Source: Streptomyces aureus
GTDB lineage: Bacteria > Actinomycetota > Actinomycetes > Streptomycetales > Streptomycetaceae
Length of the DNA: 64,000 nucleotides
Assembly (NCBI RefSeq): GCF_000725495.1
Contig: NZ_JNZD01000006.1
Coordinates: 186,001 to 250,000 of the forward strand
Reading direction: 5' to 3'
Part shown: positions 12,501-18,660 of the stretch, one piece after another
How positions within the stretch are numbered: the stretch's first letter is position 1
How the letters are laid out: every line of letters begins with the position of its first letter
Notes under the pieces: generated by a model
Database searches by the model: none
What the model was told of the DNA's origin: nothing
What the model saw: only the letters and a program-made list of their open reading frames with translations
Position numbers and translations under genes: made by a program

Positions 12501-15339
12501 CCCGCAGCGGCTCGACGCGGGCGCTGTGCGAGGCGTAGTCGACGTCGAGGCGGCGGACGAACACCTGCTCGCGGGCGAGGTCTGCGAGCAGGGCGTCGAG
12601 CGGCTCCACCTCACCGGCGATGACCGTCGAGCGACCGCTGTTCACGGCGGCGACGGACACCCGGCCGTCGAGTCCGGCCAGGCGCGCCTCGACCTCGGTG
12701 TGCGGCAGGGCGACGACGGCCATGGTCCCGGTGCCGGCCACCTCGGTCAGTGCCTGGCTGCGCAGGGCGACCACGGCCGCGGCGTCGCTCAGGCTCAGCG
12801 CCCCGGCGACACAGGCCGCGGCGACCTCGCCCTGACTGTGCCCGATCACCGCGTCGGGCCGCACACCGCGCGCCCGCCACACCGCGGCCAGGGAGACCAT
12901 CACGGCGAAGAGGACGGGCTGGACCACGTCCACCCGGTCGAGCGCCGGTGCGCCCGCGTCGCCGCGCAGGACGGCGGCCACGGACCACTCGGTGAACGGG
13001 CGCAGGGCGGCGTCGCAGCGGTCGAGTTCGTCGGCGAACACCGGCGACCGGTCCAGGAGTTCACGGGCCATGCCGGTCCACTGGGCACCCTGGCCCGGGA
13101 AGACGAACGCCAGCTTGCCCGGCGGGAGGGTCTGCTGGGGGCCCACCACCAGGTCGGGTTCGGGCCTTCCCTCGGCGAGTCCGCGCAGGGCGGTGACCAG
13201 TTCGTCGCGTCCGGCGGCCCGGAGGACGGCGCGGTGCTCGAAGTGGGTGCGGTGGTGGGTCAGCGTTCCGGCCACGTCGGCCAGGGGCGTTTCCGGTCGT
13301 GCGGCGACCGCGTCCGCGAGGCGGACCGCCTGGCCCCGGAGGGCGGGGAGGGTGCGGGCGGAGATCGGGAAGAGGGTGGGGTCTTCGGGGTGGGGGGCGG
13401 AGGGCGAAGGCACGGAGGGTGCAGCGCCGCCACCGGGCGCGGGAGCCGAGAGTGCGGGGGCGGAGGGCGAAGGCACGGAGGGTGCAGCGGCGCCGCCGGA
13501 CGCGGGAGCCGAGGGTGCAGGGGCGGTGGGCGAAGGAGCCGAGAGCGCGGGGCCGGTGGGCGAAGTGCCAGCGCGTGAAGTGCCGGTGGGCGCAGGGCCA
13601 GTGGGCGAAGACGCGGCAGACACGGGGCTTGCGGGCGAGGAGGCGGCAGACGCGGGGCCGGCAGACGAAGAGGCGGCGGGTGTCCGCTCCGCCGCCGGTG
13701 CCGCCGTATCCGCAGGCGGCTCCTCCAGGATCACGTGCGCGTTGGTGCCGCTGATCCCGAACGCGCTCACCCCGGCGCGCCGCGCCCGGTCGCGGCGCCG
13801 CGGCCAGGCCTCGGCGGCGCTGTGCACCCGCAGACCGCCGTCGGCCCAGTCGACGTGCTCGGTCGGGGTCTCGGCGTGCAGGGACGCGGGGAGCCGTTCG
13901 TGGGCGAGGGACAGGACCGTCTTGATGACACCGCCGATGCCCGCCGCGGCCTGTGTGTGACCGATGTTGGACTTCAGGGAGCCGACGCCCAGGGGTCGGT
14001 CCGCCGGGCGTCCGGGGCCGAAGACCGACGCCAGCGCCCGGCCCTCGATGGGGTCGCCGAGCCGGGTTCCCGTGCCGTGCGCCTCGATGTAGTCGAGATC
14101 GTCGGGCCGGAGCCCGGCGTCGGCGAGGGCGGCGCGCAGCACCCGTTCCTGCGCCGGACCGTTCGGCGCGCTCAGACCCTGGCTGCGGCCGTCCTGGTTG
14201 ATCGCCGAGCCCTTGACGACCGCGAGCACCCGGTCGCCGTCCCGCCGCGCGTCCGCGAGCCGCTTGAGGAGCACCAGACCGCAGCCCTCGCCCCACACCA
14301 CCCCGTCCGCCTCGGTGGAGAACGGACTGCACCGCCCGGACGGCGACAGCCCGCGCAGCCTGCTGAACTCGACGTGCCCGCGCGGGGTCACGAGGAGCGT
14401 CGCGCCGCCGGCCAGCGCGAGGTCGCACTCACCGTCGGCCAGCGCCCGCGCCGCCAGGTGCAGGGCCACGAGCGAGGAGGAGCAGGCGGTGTCGACCGTG
14501 ACGGCCGGCCCCTCGAGTCCGAGGGTGTAGGCGATGCGCCCGGACGCCACACTGGACGCCGAGCCGGTGCCGACGTGTCCGTCGAGCCGGTCCAGCGGGG
14601 CGGAGGCGAGGTATCCGCTGTCGTACAGGCCGACGTAGACGCCCGTCAGGCTGCCGTTCAGCGTCTCCGGGACGATGCCGGCGCGCTCGATCGTCTCCCA
14701 GGCGGTCTGGAGCAGGAGGCGTTGCTGCGGGTCCATGGCCGCGGCCTCGCGCGGCGAGATCCCGAAGAAGGCCGCGTCGAACCGGTCGATGCCGTTCAGG
14801 AAGCCGCCGCGCAGGGTGTACGCCTTGCCGATGGCGTCCGGGTCGGCGTCGTACAGCCCCTGGGTGTCCCAGCGTCCCGAGGGCACCGGGCCGACGGCGT
14901 CCTCGGCCGCGTCCAGCAGCCGCCAGAGGGACTCCGGGTCCTCGGCGCCGCCGGGGAACCGGCAGGCCATGGAGATGATCGCGATGTCGTCTCCCCTGCG
15001 CGCGCCCGGGCCGTCCGACACGGCGGAAGGTGCGGGGAGCGCTGCGGGGGCGCCCGGGACCTGTTCGTCGAAGAGTGCGTCGGCGATGCCCGCGATCGTG
15101 GGGTGGTTGAAGACGACGGACGGTTCGAGGGGCCGCCCCGTCCACTGGGACAGGCGCGCGACCAGGGACACCAACTGCACGGATCCCAGGCCGAACTCGG
15201 CGATCGGACGCTCCTCGGAGACGGCCGAGGGGGCAAGCCCCGTCACTTCGGCGACGGCGGCCGTCAGCCAGGTCCGTACCCCCTCGGGGGCCGTCGGGGA
15301 CATCTCGGGGAACTGCTTCGGGGACTCGCTGGCAGGCAT
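562..15339 (-). CDS. Bimodular type I polyketide synthase, ACP-first, ending in condensation and FkbH domains
   Basis: A cytosolic megasynthase of 4925 residues. The start at 15339 has ACGAGGA 11 nt upstream and precedes the first domain by only about 20 residues. Order with approximate residues: ACP (23-95, GLGS with Ser53), KS1 (117-540, Cys near 285), AT1 (742-1070, GHSQGE and YASH, methylmalonyl type), DH1 (1104-1387, catalytic His but Ser for the motif Pro), shortened ER (1580-1740), KR1 (1744-1984, LDD, Ser/Tyr present), ACP (2031-2100), KS2 (2127-2554), AT2 (2651-2987, GHSLGE and FASH, specificity unclear), DH2 (3007-3287, intact HxxxGxxxxP), KR2 (3514-3747), ACP (3794-3857), condensation domain (3894-4304, HHAVSD), FkbH-like HAD domain (4387-4925, DGDET). 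No thioesterase is present. The upstream acyl-AMP ligase probably charges the first ACP. If all reductive domains work, the product would be a fatty chain with a 4-methyl-2,4-dienoyl end. Confidence 0.95.
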   Translation of the reverse strand: MPASESPKQFPEMSPTAPEGVRTWLTAAVAEVTGLAPSAVSEERPIAEFGLGSVQLVSLVARLSQWTGRPLEPSVVFNHPTIAGIADALFDEQVPGAPAALPAPSAVSDGPGARRGDDIAIISMACRFPGGAEDPESLWRLLDAAEDAVGPVPSGRWDTQGLYDADPDAIGKAYTLRGGFLNGIDRFDAAFFGISPREAAAMDPQQRLLLQTAWETIERAGIVPETLNGSLTGVYVGLYDSGYLASAPLDRLDGHVGTGSASSVASGRIAYTLGLEGPAVTVDTACSSSLVALHLAARALADGECDLALAGGATLLVTPRGHVEFSRLRGLSPSGRCSPFSTEADGVVWGEGCGLVLLKRLADARRDGDRVLAVVKGSAINQDGRSQGLSAPNGPAQERVLRAALADAGLRPDDLDYIEAHGTGTRLGDPIEGRALASVFGPGRPADRPLGVGSLKSNIGHTQAAAGIGGVIKTVLSLAHERLPASLHAETPTEHVDWADGGLRVHSAAEAWPRRRDRARRAGVSAFGISGTNAHVILEEPPADTAAPAAERTPAASSSAGPASAASSPASPVSAASSPTGPAPTGTSRAGTSPTGPALSAPSPTAPAPSAPASGGAAAPSVPSPSAPALSAPAPGGGAAPSVPSPSAPHPEDPTLFPISARTLPALRGQAVRLADAVAARPETPLADVAGTLTHHRTHFEHRAVLRAAGRDELVTALRGLAEGRPEPDLVVGPQQTLPPGKLAFVFPGQGAQWTGMARELLDRSPVFADELDRCDAALRPFTEWSVAAVLRGDAGAPALDRVDVVQPVLFAVMVSLAAVWRARGVRPDAVIGHSQGEVAAACVAGALSLSDAAAVVALRSQALTEVAGTGTMAVVALPHTEVEARLAGLDGRVSVAAVNSGRSTVIAGEVEPLDALLADLAREQVFVRRLDVDYASHSARVEPLRATVLDELDGVITSPTAVAWYSTVTGEPVTREQEAEYWYTNLREPVRFAATVDRMAADGYRHFVELGPHPSLLTAVRTVAEDRGHEDLVAVGSLRRDEDALACLDRAAAELHVHGRRIDWRRVVPDSERADLPTYAWDPQSYWTETRPGSGTAASGLLDRAAHPLLGVHLQSADETRWTFRSEWSPATADWLPDHAVFGRTVVSGTTLVELCRAALAVARPDDPADVTGLLLLAPLVLPESGTVEVSVEVSTGGAVPEVTVHSRPHGREPRAWTLHATASAADPAPVTAAVPPVWPEAEEPAWSPATYERLATLGLGYGPSFQGVRSATTTGVEGEMLARLSLPPTARDAADPYPVHPALLDAALHVAAALDASAGRVLLPVAVGRCVLPPGSANDLTVLVRRTGGSGTDLVLDVTLWDADGLPAGRLEDVRLRAADPADLNGASENARHLYEVAWTAVTERPEAAPDATWAVHGDGSDSQVASALRDLAAAGVPVLETGADIALRFWPEPEDGVEPGDTAGELAGLALAELRSLIVASEGPPPARTVWVTRGAVAAGAGDSVPGLAQSVLWGLVRSARAEHPHLGLTLLDLGDSGTAAVLPTVAAHADEPELAFRDGMLLAPRLVRARAADALRIPAGDTYELTGLEDDPTLRATEPPALTPGGVRIQVHAVAVPGPDGRSSRTACAGVVAEAAADVPGLAPGTRVVALADTPPGSTALADARLVTVLPDEVPFTTAAALPLGLDTTDADQAARALREAVDGQVRPARPQVLPVTAAPEALRRGRASGDPVVLDLVGRGVVVPTDGTVLITGGLGAVGRHIARLLAEHGVRRLLLTSRQGAADARAAAVIAELAALGTEVEIAECDVADAEALSRVLVRVGDALPLRGVVHCAGVLDDGLIAELTPERLARVLRPKVDGAAHLHRLTAGTPLDLFLMVSSVAGVLGSPGQGNYAAANVFLDQLAHHRRAQGLPAVSLSFGAWSGEGLAAEHADLERMARLGHRALTPEQGRDLVDLALRRDTPHLVAAHLDLPRLRESTAGADDGTAALWRSLLPAPRGGQDGPAALADRLARLSETERAARVLALVREETSRALGLRSADSVRPDQPLRELGMDSVTAVELRNRIGTRIGARLPATLLFDHPTAARLSAHLLDTALAGGDRTSRRGAPDPRPRRDHAATADEPLALVAMACRLPGGVDDPESLWRLVAEGRDAVGPFPADRWDVEALHDPDPDALGTTYAAEGGFLDDLESFDAAFFGITPKEAEAMDPQQRLLLETAWEALERAGIVPGELAGSSTGVYVGMFGSDYLAGTRLDELDGYVGTGSAASVASGRLAYTLGLNGPAMTVDTACSSSLVALHLAAQALRSGECDLALAGGVTLMVTPGTFVEFSRLRGLSPTGRCRSFSDDADGAVWAEGAGMVVLKRLADARRDGDQVLAVLRGTAVNQDGRSQGLSAPNGPAQEQVIRRALEQSGLEPADIDYVEAHGTGTTLGDPIEANALAEVFGTSRPAGRPLYLGSLKSNVGHTQAASGIAGLIKVVQSLRNRSLPRTLHAGTPSRHVDWDDSGLHLLRETVDWPSSEGRVRRAGVSAFGISGTNAHLIVEEAEPAEVPATPETAPGALLFPLSGRSEAAVRGQAARLARRLEEDVDLTDVAHTLGRHRSHFERRVAIVAGDRTELRARLDALATGRMPLPPSRAEHTGKTAFVFAGHGGQWPGMGVQLAGQSEAFGEELARIDEAVRRHAGWSVLDVLRAPEEHAPFDRTEFLQPVLFAVNASLAAAWRGLGVRPDAVTGHSLGEIAAAYSAGALTLDDAVTVVTGRAHAVAPLVGLGGMLSLELSPADVEKLLAPHQGRLFVAAVNSAQSTAVSGDAEALAALRTHLEARDIPVRRLSTPFASHTPLMDPVRAELLDRLSGMRGTATSLPLYSTVTAEPVSGDRLDAAHWYANLGRPVRFADTIRRMLDDGYRSFVELSPHPSLGASIEAVAAEAGIDAVVIGSLRRGRDGRDELLSRLAELYEAGCTPDWPVLLPRGRRTDLPTYAFDRERHWRAPAPATGTAGGSPLLGTHFEASDTPGRHLFQSDIDLRDSRFAYLADHKVNGEVWLPGAAFLDLALEGATAVRDGDGACLADVRFLRPLVLAPDRPVRLQLVLQPAGDDGARDFTIASADTGRRGAGWEQHVTGRIVDGTGEPAAETGDPEAELTVLRERCDEEADLTAVYAGLQALGIDYGPAFRGLERGRRTDTAAVGRLARRPAAGHLLHPAVLDAAFHTAALPADAPEGRAFVPAGVGRLRFTPGSAPAWATCRLRSVDGDTAFLDLRLWDGNDQLVLEATQFELAALSPLDGALYETRWQPRPAAQEEPAEGSWLVLADETGVADALAQRLASAAVPHVIARRGREFGADGPGRYVLDPTDPAQLTRLLDEGFTDAPPGRVVQLSALDAPAVEDAITAEQAARDCCLSTLHLVRALADRPGGRAPRLFVVVRGSQAAGDSAQVTHPQQALAWGFALSVAQEYPELSTTLIDLATERDDGLWTQLWHADDERLVALRESGRLVPRLARTRPDDGDREAVTTDGVHLVTGGLGGLGRVAAERLVRRGARRLALLGRSGPDAAARSWIEEIETQGVTVHLARADVADPVALTAALDTLRQEAGPIATVVHTAGVLDDATVANLTDERVLRVLAPKVLGTALLTELVPEARKFVLFASAAGLLGSAGQAPYAASNAFLDAWAHHLALSGRPALSLDWGAWTEVGMVAGSADRAVETSRSGLVAFTPGEGGEMFERVLTSSRRQLAPLALAPEALELDRDTARTRPILADLITVAADQDGTDALVAQVFAARTDQDRTARLEAYVRSKVRQVSGGSGEPSATTALKELGLDSLMLVRLRNAFIRELGAELPATAVFAASDIRSLARALGEVLPERATGTRGLEDRHESTDEVPESELRPATRDVVRLLRSAQPGMPDAAHAVGLAVRLTAPTTREALADIVTRLAGRHAALRTAVTAGGGQGRQLRVEREPAGPLLRWTDVPADVALDADDRLSRLLEPPFDLEQAPLWRFELLDAGRRGQILVFGAHHAVSDLQSLLLVAGEIDAELSGTPLGDHVTNRDIDLLIEAQRTDGPSGTPDTEWREAFHGSGRLDLTLARPRPETRSYRAGSVTVAIPDGLMERVSAAAARLAVTPAAFCLGTLTVLLARMRERERFVLAVPVDTRIHADAYDAVGFFGVPVPFPAEAAAGERIGEVLRRTDARLDRVLAKGAMFSGVLSTLAGLGLHRPNAPLVEVYFNYVRSSSARLGRLEVLPAGTGYSDLDLMVTMTPDAGRVRLDHNLDILDSATSTELAEEFLRLLAATADDPGTVVGAVTMTGTSASGSTRGQAAATAPVAVAPMASVAVAAMAEPDETRAQAAPDDTRATAAAAASTATGIPAGAAAPVEPSPVEGPRRSLALAATFALGNLPLLCGAAVGQRAGEGDGGRAGAEGLTVTEAPYHQVLAALRDPSGVFTDPATAVGVVLLRATDLERFGPLTDEVLAELSAAYPAALRALSERTRRPLVVGILPSADPSDRFTRWEGDLAAELADTPGIALLGPDEWTRHHTVEEPFDARTERLAHLPFTPRFQAAVALRLSQVVRAVLRPAPKVIAVDGDETLWGGIAGEIGPESVDLTGPRARLARTLLRWRAAGALLALVSNNDEATVRAVLDRPDSTLKAEHFSVLSAGWAPKRDRLAEAARTLNLGLDSFLFLDDNTVEIGAMRSALPEVLSVTCPPAAELEAFLDRLWPLVPAAATAEDGLRAGFYAQERQRDAVREQAGFEEFLAELRLEVDVRALSAADVERAEQLVRRTNQFALRPRSADGGDLARWRERGEVWTAAARDRFGDYGQIGLLALRADGDRLDVLAWSLSCRALGRGVEERLLTWLADRADELGCAKVRLTAERTDRNVPARRLVAALGGGDQEDARLECVVTPEHLRAFRSWRRQ
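2306..2377. repeat. 24-bp imperfect repeat in the C-FkbH linker
   Basis: The unit beginning GCCATCGCAGCCACCGCG at 2306 recurs at 2330 and, degenerate, at 2354. It encodes part of an Ala/Val/Thr-rich linker of roughly 80 residues between the condensation and FkbH domains of the megasynthase. Confidence 0.6.
13396..13521. repeat. 63-bp in-frame tandem repeat in the KS1-AT1 linker
   Basis: The string GGCGGAGGGCGAAGGCACGG begins at 13396 and again at 13459, a 63-bp (21-codon) period. It lies in an Ala/Pro/Ser-rich insertion at about 13380-13715 that lengthens the KS-to-AT linker of module 1 by about 110 residues. Module 2 lacks this insertion. Confidence 0.75.
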
Positions 15340-15732
15340 CTGGGCTGGTGTCCTCGTGAACGTGGGCTCAGGTGGAATCCGTACGGCCGGCGATCCGGGC
15401 GCGCACGGAGGACGAGCTGTTGTCGGCGGGGTACGGGTGAATGGCTGGACGGCGGACATCTGGCGGGGGGGGGCGGACCGGGGGCGGTGGCGGTGGCCGT
15501 GCGGCGGAGTCCGGCAGCCGTACGGGGTCCACACGACCTCGGGTGGCGCCGGTACGGACTCCGCACGACCCGCGTCCGGCACCCGTACGACCCAGGTGGC
15601 GCCGCCGCGCGGCCGCCGCGTCGACCGCCCGGGACACCGGATCATCGGCGCCCGGGACGGACCGGTGGCCGGCGTGCGGTCAGCCGCCGTCGCCGCGCCG
15701 ACGGCGTGCGGGCACGCCGTCGGCGGAGCCGG
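15340..15732. other. Spacer between acyl-AMP ligase and megasynthase genes
   Basis: The 393 bp contain no domain-like sequence, although the megasynthase frame stays open back to 15645. It holds the strong hairpin at 15696-15725, a run of nine G at 15465-15473 and short GGTGGCGCC repeats at 15542 and 15595. The hairpin lies after the ligase stop, so a separate promoter for the megasynthase somewhere in 15350-15690 is possible. I could not pick one out. Confidence 0.6.
15696..15725 (-). terminator. 14-bp perfect hairpin after the acyl-AMP ligase gene
   Basis: CGCCGACGGCGTGC (15696-15709) pairs perfectly with 15712-15725. It begins 8 bp past the ligase stop, read on the minus strand. There is no U tract, which is usual for Streptomyces. 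It may stop or attenuate transcription before the megasynthase gene. Confidence 0.65.
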
Positions 15733-17523
15733 TCATCCCGTCTCGGTCCCCCCGACCAGGGAGAGCGTTCCGTCGAGATACGCCGCCCGCGAGGCACGGC
15801 GCTGGATCTTCCCGCTGGAGGTCTTGGGGATGGTCCCCGGGTGGACGAGCACGACGTCACGCACCGGCACGCCGTGGGCCTCGCTGATCGCGCCCCGGAT
15901 CAGATCGATGATCTTCTCCGACTCCCCCGCCGCCTCCGGGGCCGTCTCGGCGACGACCACCGCCTGCTCGCCCGCCGCTCCGCCGTCGACGGAGAAAGCG
16001 GCGGTGCAGCCGGGACGCAGCGACCAGTGGGACATCTCGGCGGACAGTTCCAGGTCCTGCGGGTAGTGGTTGCGTCCCTCGATGACGATCAGGTCCTTGA
16101 GACGCCCGGTGACGAAGAGCTCGCCGTCCCGCAGGAATCCGAGGTCGCCGGTGCGCAGGAAGCGGCCTTCGTGGCCCGCGAGGGTGGCCCGGAAGGTCTC
16201 CCGGGTGGCGAGCGCGTTGCGCCAGTACCCCTTGGCGACGCTGGCGCCCGACACCCAGATCTCACCGACCTCGCCCTCGGGCAGCTCTTCCTGCCGATCG
16301 GGGTCGGCGATCACCAGGGTGACGCCGGGGCCGGGCCGGCCGGAGCCGACGGCGGCCGCGTCGACGGACCGGGTGTCCGGGGCACCGAGGTACGGCCCCG
16401 CGCCGTCGGCGGCGACGGAGGCACCGGTGCCGGCCGTCGCGGTGGCGTCGGCTGTCGTGCCGGCCGCCAGTGTCGGCGGGGCGTGCACCGAACCGCCGGT
16501 GACGATCAGCGTGGATTCGGCCAGGCCGTAGCACGGATACAGGGCCTCACGACGGAATCCCGCCGCGCCGAAGGTCTCGGCGAACCGGCGCAGGGTCGCC
16601 GCCCGCACCGGTTCGGCGCCGTTGAAGGCGACCCTCCACCGGCTCAGGTCGAGGGTGTCGAGGAGGTCCGGGGTGACGTGCTTGAGGCACAGCTCGTAGG
16701 CGAAGTTGGGGCCGCCGCTGGTGTGCGGACGGTACCGGCTGACGGCGGTCAGCCAGCGTTCGGGCCGCTGCAGGAAATGGAGCGGGGAGAGGAGGGTGGC
16801 GGTGACACCGAGGTAGACCGCGTTCAGGACCGGGCCGATGAGCCCCATGTCGTGGTAGACGGGCAGCCAGCTGACGAAGAGTTCACGGTCGTACTCCTCG
16901 ATCACGTCGGGCGTGTGGCCCATGCGTTCCGTGATGACCCGCTCGTTGTCCAGCAGGTTCCCGTGGGTCACCATCACCCCGCGCGGGGCGGAGGTGGATC
17001 CGGAGGTGTACTGGAGGAAGGCGACCGAGTCCGGGGTGAGGTCGGGCTCGCGCCAGGACGCGGCCGCCGCGTCGGGGATGTCCTCGGTGGCGACACAGGT
17101 GATGTCGGCCAGTTCGGGCAGGTCTTCCGTCATGGTGGCGAGGGCCGCGATCACCTCGCGGCCGCCGAGGATCACCTGGGCGTCGGCGTCGGCGATCAGG
17201 CGCTTCATCCGGAGAACGGCGCGGTGGTTCTGCGAGCGCCCGTGCGGGGGCAGGCCCGGTACGGCGACCACGCCGGCCGAGAGGCAGCCGAGGTACCCGC
17301 AGATGAACTCGATGCCGGGCGGATACAGCAGCATGACGCGGGAGCCGGCCAGACCGCGCTCCTGGAGCCAGGCGGCGACGGCCCGGGACCGCTGGGCGAG
17401 CCGCCCGTACGAGATGTCCTGGATCTCTCCGTCGCAGTCACCCGTGACGAGGTAACGGAAGGCGGTTCGGTCGGGCTGCGCGGAAGCGTGCAGAGTCAAG
17501 AGATCGACCAGGGAACGAGCCAT
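15733..17523 (-). CDS. Fatty acyl-AMP ligase (FAAL)
   Basis: A 596-residue ANL-superfamily adenylate-forming enzyme that activates a fatty acid as acyl-AMP and passes it to an acyl carrier protein instead of CoA. The ATP-loop motif TSGSTSAPRG lies near residue 172. The block from FLQRPERW to SGGPNFAYELC is characteristic of FAALs. A low-complexity Ala/Gly/Thr stretch of about 45 residues after the ATP-grasping region is unusual. The start at 17523 has AGGTGAG 9 nt upstream; the frame is open further back but that part has no family similarity. Lying just upstream of a megasynthase that begins with an ACP, it most likely supplies the fatty starter. The substrate chain length cannot be read from sequence. 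Confidence 0.92.
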   Translation of the reverse strand: MARSLVDLLTLHASAQPDRTAFRYLVTGDCDGEIQDISYGRLAQRSRAVAAWLQERGLAGSRVMLLYPPGIEFICGYLGCLSAGVVAVPGLPPHGRSQNHRAVLRMKRLIADADAQVILGGREVIAALATMTEDLPELADITCVATEDIPDAAAASWREPDLTPDSVAFLQYTSGSTSAPRGVMVTHGNLLDNERVITERMGHTPDVIEEYDRELFVSWLPVYHDMGLIGPVLNAVYLGVTATLLSPLHFLQRPERWLTAVSRYRPHTSGGPNFAYELCLKHVTPDLLDTLDLSRWRVAFNGAEPVRAATLRRFAETFGAAGFRREALYPCYGLAESTLIVTGGSVHAPPTLAAGTTADATATAGTGASVAADGAGPYLGAPDTRSVDAAAVGSGRPGPGVTLVIADPDRQEELPEGEVGEIWVSGASVAKGYWRNALATRETFRATLAGHEGRFLRTGDLGFLRDGELFVTGRLKDLIVIEGRNHYPQDLELSAEMSHWSLRPGCTAAFSVDGGAAGEQAVVVAETAPEAAGESEKIIDLIRGAISEAHGVPVRDVVLVHPGTIPKTSSGKIQRRASRAAYLDGTLSLVGGTETG

Positions 17524-18020
17524 AAGAGGAGTCTCACCTGTTCGGATAAGTGAGCGAAAAGAGTGGACTTCGAAGGCCGCGTCATGGATACGCGCAGATG
17601 CCGTGTCCGCCTGGCCCCCTTGCCAGAACGTCCATCTCGACCAATCCGCCCGGGAATCGCCGACGACGCTCGCGTCGGCTCCCCGTGGCCCCCTACGGAT
17701 TGCTACCAACGAGTAACACCCTAGCAAGTTCGGCCGACTCGACAGATGTAACCCCGGGTACTAAATGGGGAATTGGGCGATCTGACGGTCTGTCACCACC
17801 CATGAACAGGGTGAAGTCGCTGGTGGGCGGCTTGACTTGGATCAAGATGTGGAGCGCGTCACGTATGCCGGACAAGTTCCGGGCCGGCCGGTCGCCCCCT
17901 CTCGCGAAGCCACGCCGTCCGGTCCACCACGGAGACGGAGAGCCGCCCGATGCCCACCCCGGGCGCCACCCGGGCGGACCGGCCTTCACCAGAGCTTCAC
18001 CAAGGCGCCATACTGTGCCC
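17524..18020. other. Intergenic region between the cluster edge and a membrane protein gene
   Basis: The 497 bp are less G+C rich than the flanks around 17690-17840 and contain no convincing gene. They hold the possible ligase promoter and probably the promoter of the + strand gene at 18021. This divergent gap is a natural right-hand boundary of the polyketide cluster. Confidence 0.6.
17699..17727 (-). promoter_or_regulatory. Possible acyl-AMP ligase promoter with overlapping dyad
   Basis: On the minus strand TTGCTA (17727-17722) and TAGCAA (17705-17700) are 16 nt apart, giving a weak -35/-10 pair. The spacer contains TTACTCGTTGGTAG, an imperfect dyad that could bind a TetR-type regulator. 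The 5' leader would be about 170 nt and contains a 7-bp hairpin at 17659-17679. Only spacing and partial consensus support this. Confidence 0.3.
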
Positions 18021-18431
18021 ATGAGCACGTCATCAGCCGGCCCTCAGGCCACCACGCCGGCCTCTCCGTCACCTTCGCCGTCCCTCGCCGGCCCCTTCAC
18101 CGGACCCCGGACGCAGCCCCGGCGGGCGTGGTGGATCGCCCCGCTGGCCGGTGTCCTGGTGGCGGTGCCCGTCCAGCTCGGCGCCGCCTTCCTGCTGCTG
18201 ATGTCCCCCATGGCGCTGGACTCGTGCAGCTCGGCCAACCCCTGCGGGCACACGGAGGCCGCGATGGGCGCGAGCCTGGTGCTGTTCCTGCTGGCGCTGC
18301 TGTCCCTGGGCGTGCCGTGGTACCCCGCGAAGAGGAAGAGCCTGGGTGTGGGGATCGGGGTCAGCCTGATCCCGCTGGGACTGACGCTGGCCTCCATCGG
18401 CACACTGCTCACCGGGATCGGACTCGGCTGA
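18021..18431 (+). CDS. Small membrane protein, three predicted TM segments
   Basis: The product has 136 residues. After a Pro/Ser-rich cytosolic-looking head of about 35 residues it has three hydrophobic segments (about 38-66, 81-101, 110-134). A short loop after the first contains two Cys (SCSSANPCGH), and a basic loop PAKRKS precedes the last. I do not recognise a named family. There is no ribosome site, and TACTGT ends 4 nt before the ATG, so the transcript may be leaderless. It is divergent from the acyl-AMP ligase gene; a role in the polyketide cluster is possible but unsupported. Confidence 0.7.
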   Translation: MSTSSAGPQATTPASPSPSPSLAGPFTGPRTQPRRAWWIAPLAGVLVAVPVQLGAAFLLLMSPMALDSCSSANPCGHTEAAMGASLVLFLLALLSLGVPWYPAKRKSLGVGIGVSLIPLGLTLASIGTLLTGIGLG

Positions 18432-18660
18432 GGGCAATCCGCGTCGCACGCACGGTGTCACGACAGTGGGCCGGAGCGCGGACCGCCGCCTCTCGATCCC
18501 GCACACGAGGGGACCCCTTCAGACGCATGTAGCATCGGGGCACCGGAAGTAAAAAACGTGTGGCCTCGCAGGACCTCGACCCCGGTCGATGGGCAGGGGA
18601 CCGCACGCGCATACGCGGACTCGCACGAGCCGCCACTTCTTCACCTCGAAGGAGTGCGCG

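Noticed and set aside
15340..15645. N-terminal extension of the PKS to an ATG at 15645
   Set aside because: The extra 102 residues have no domain similarity, cross a nine-G tract and lack a ribosome site, whereas 15339 has ACGAGGA and lies right before the first ACP.
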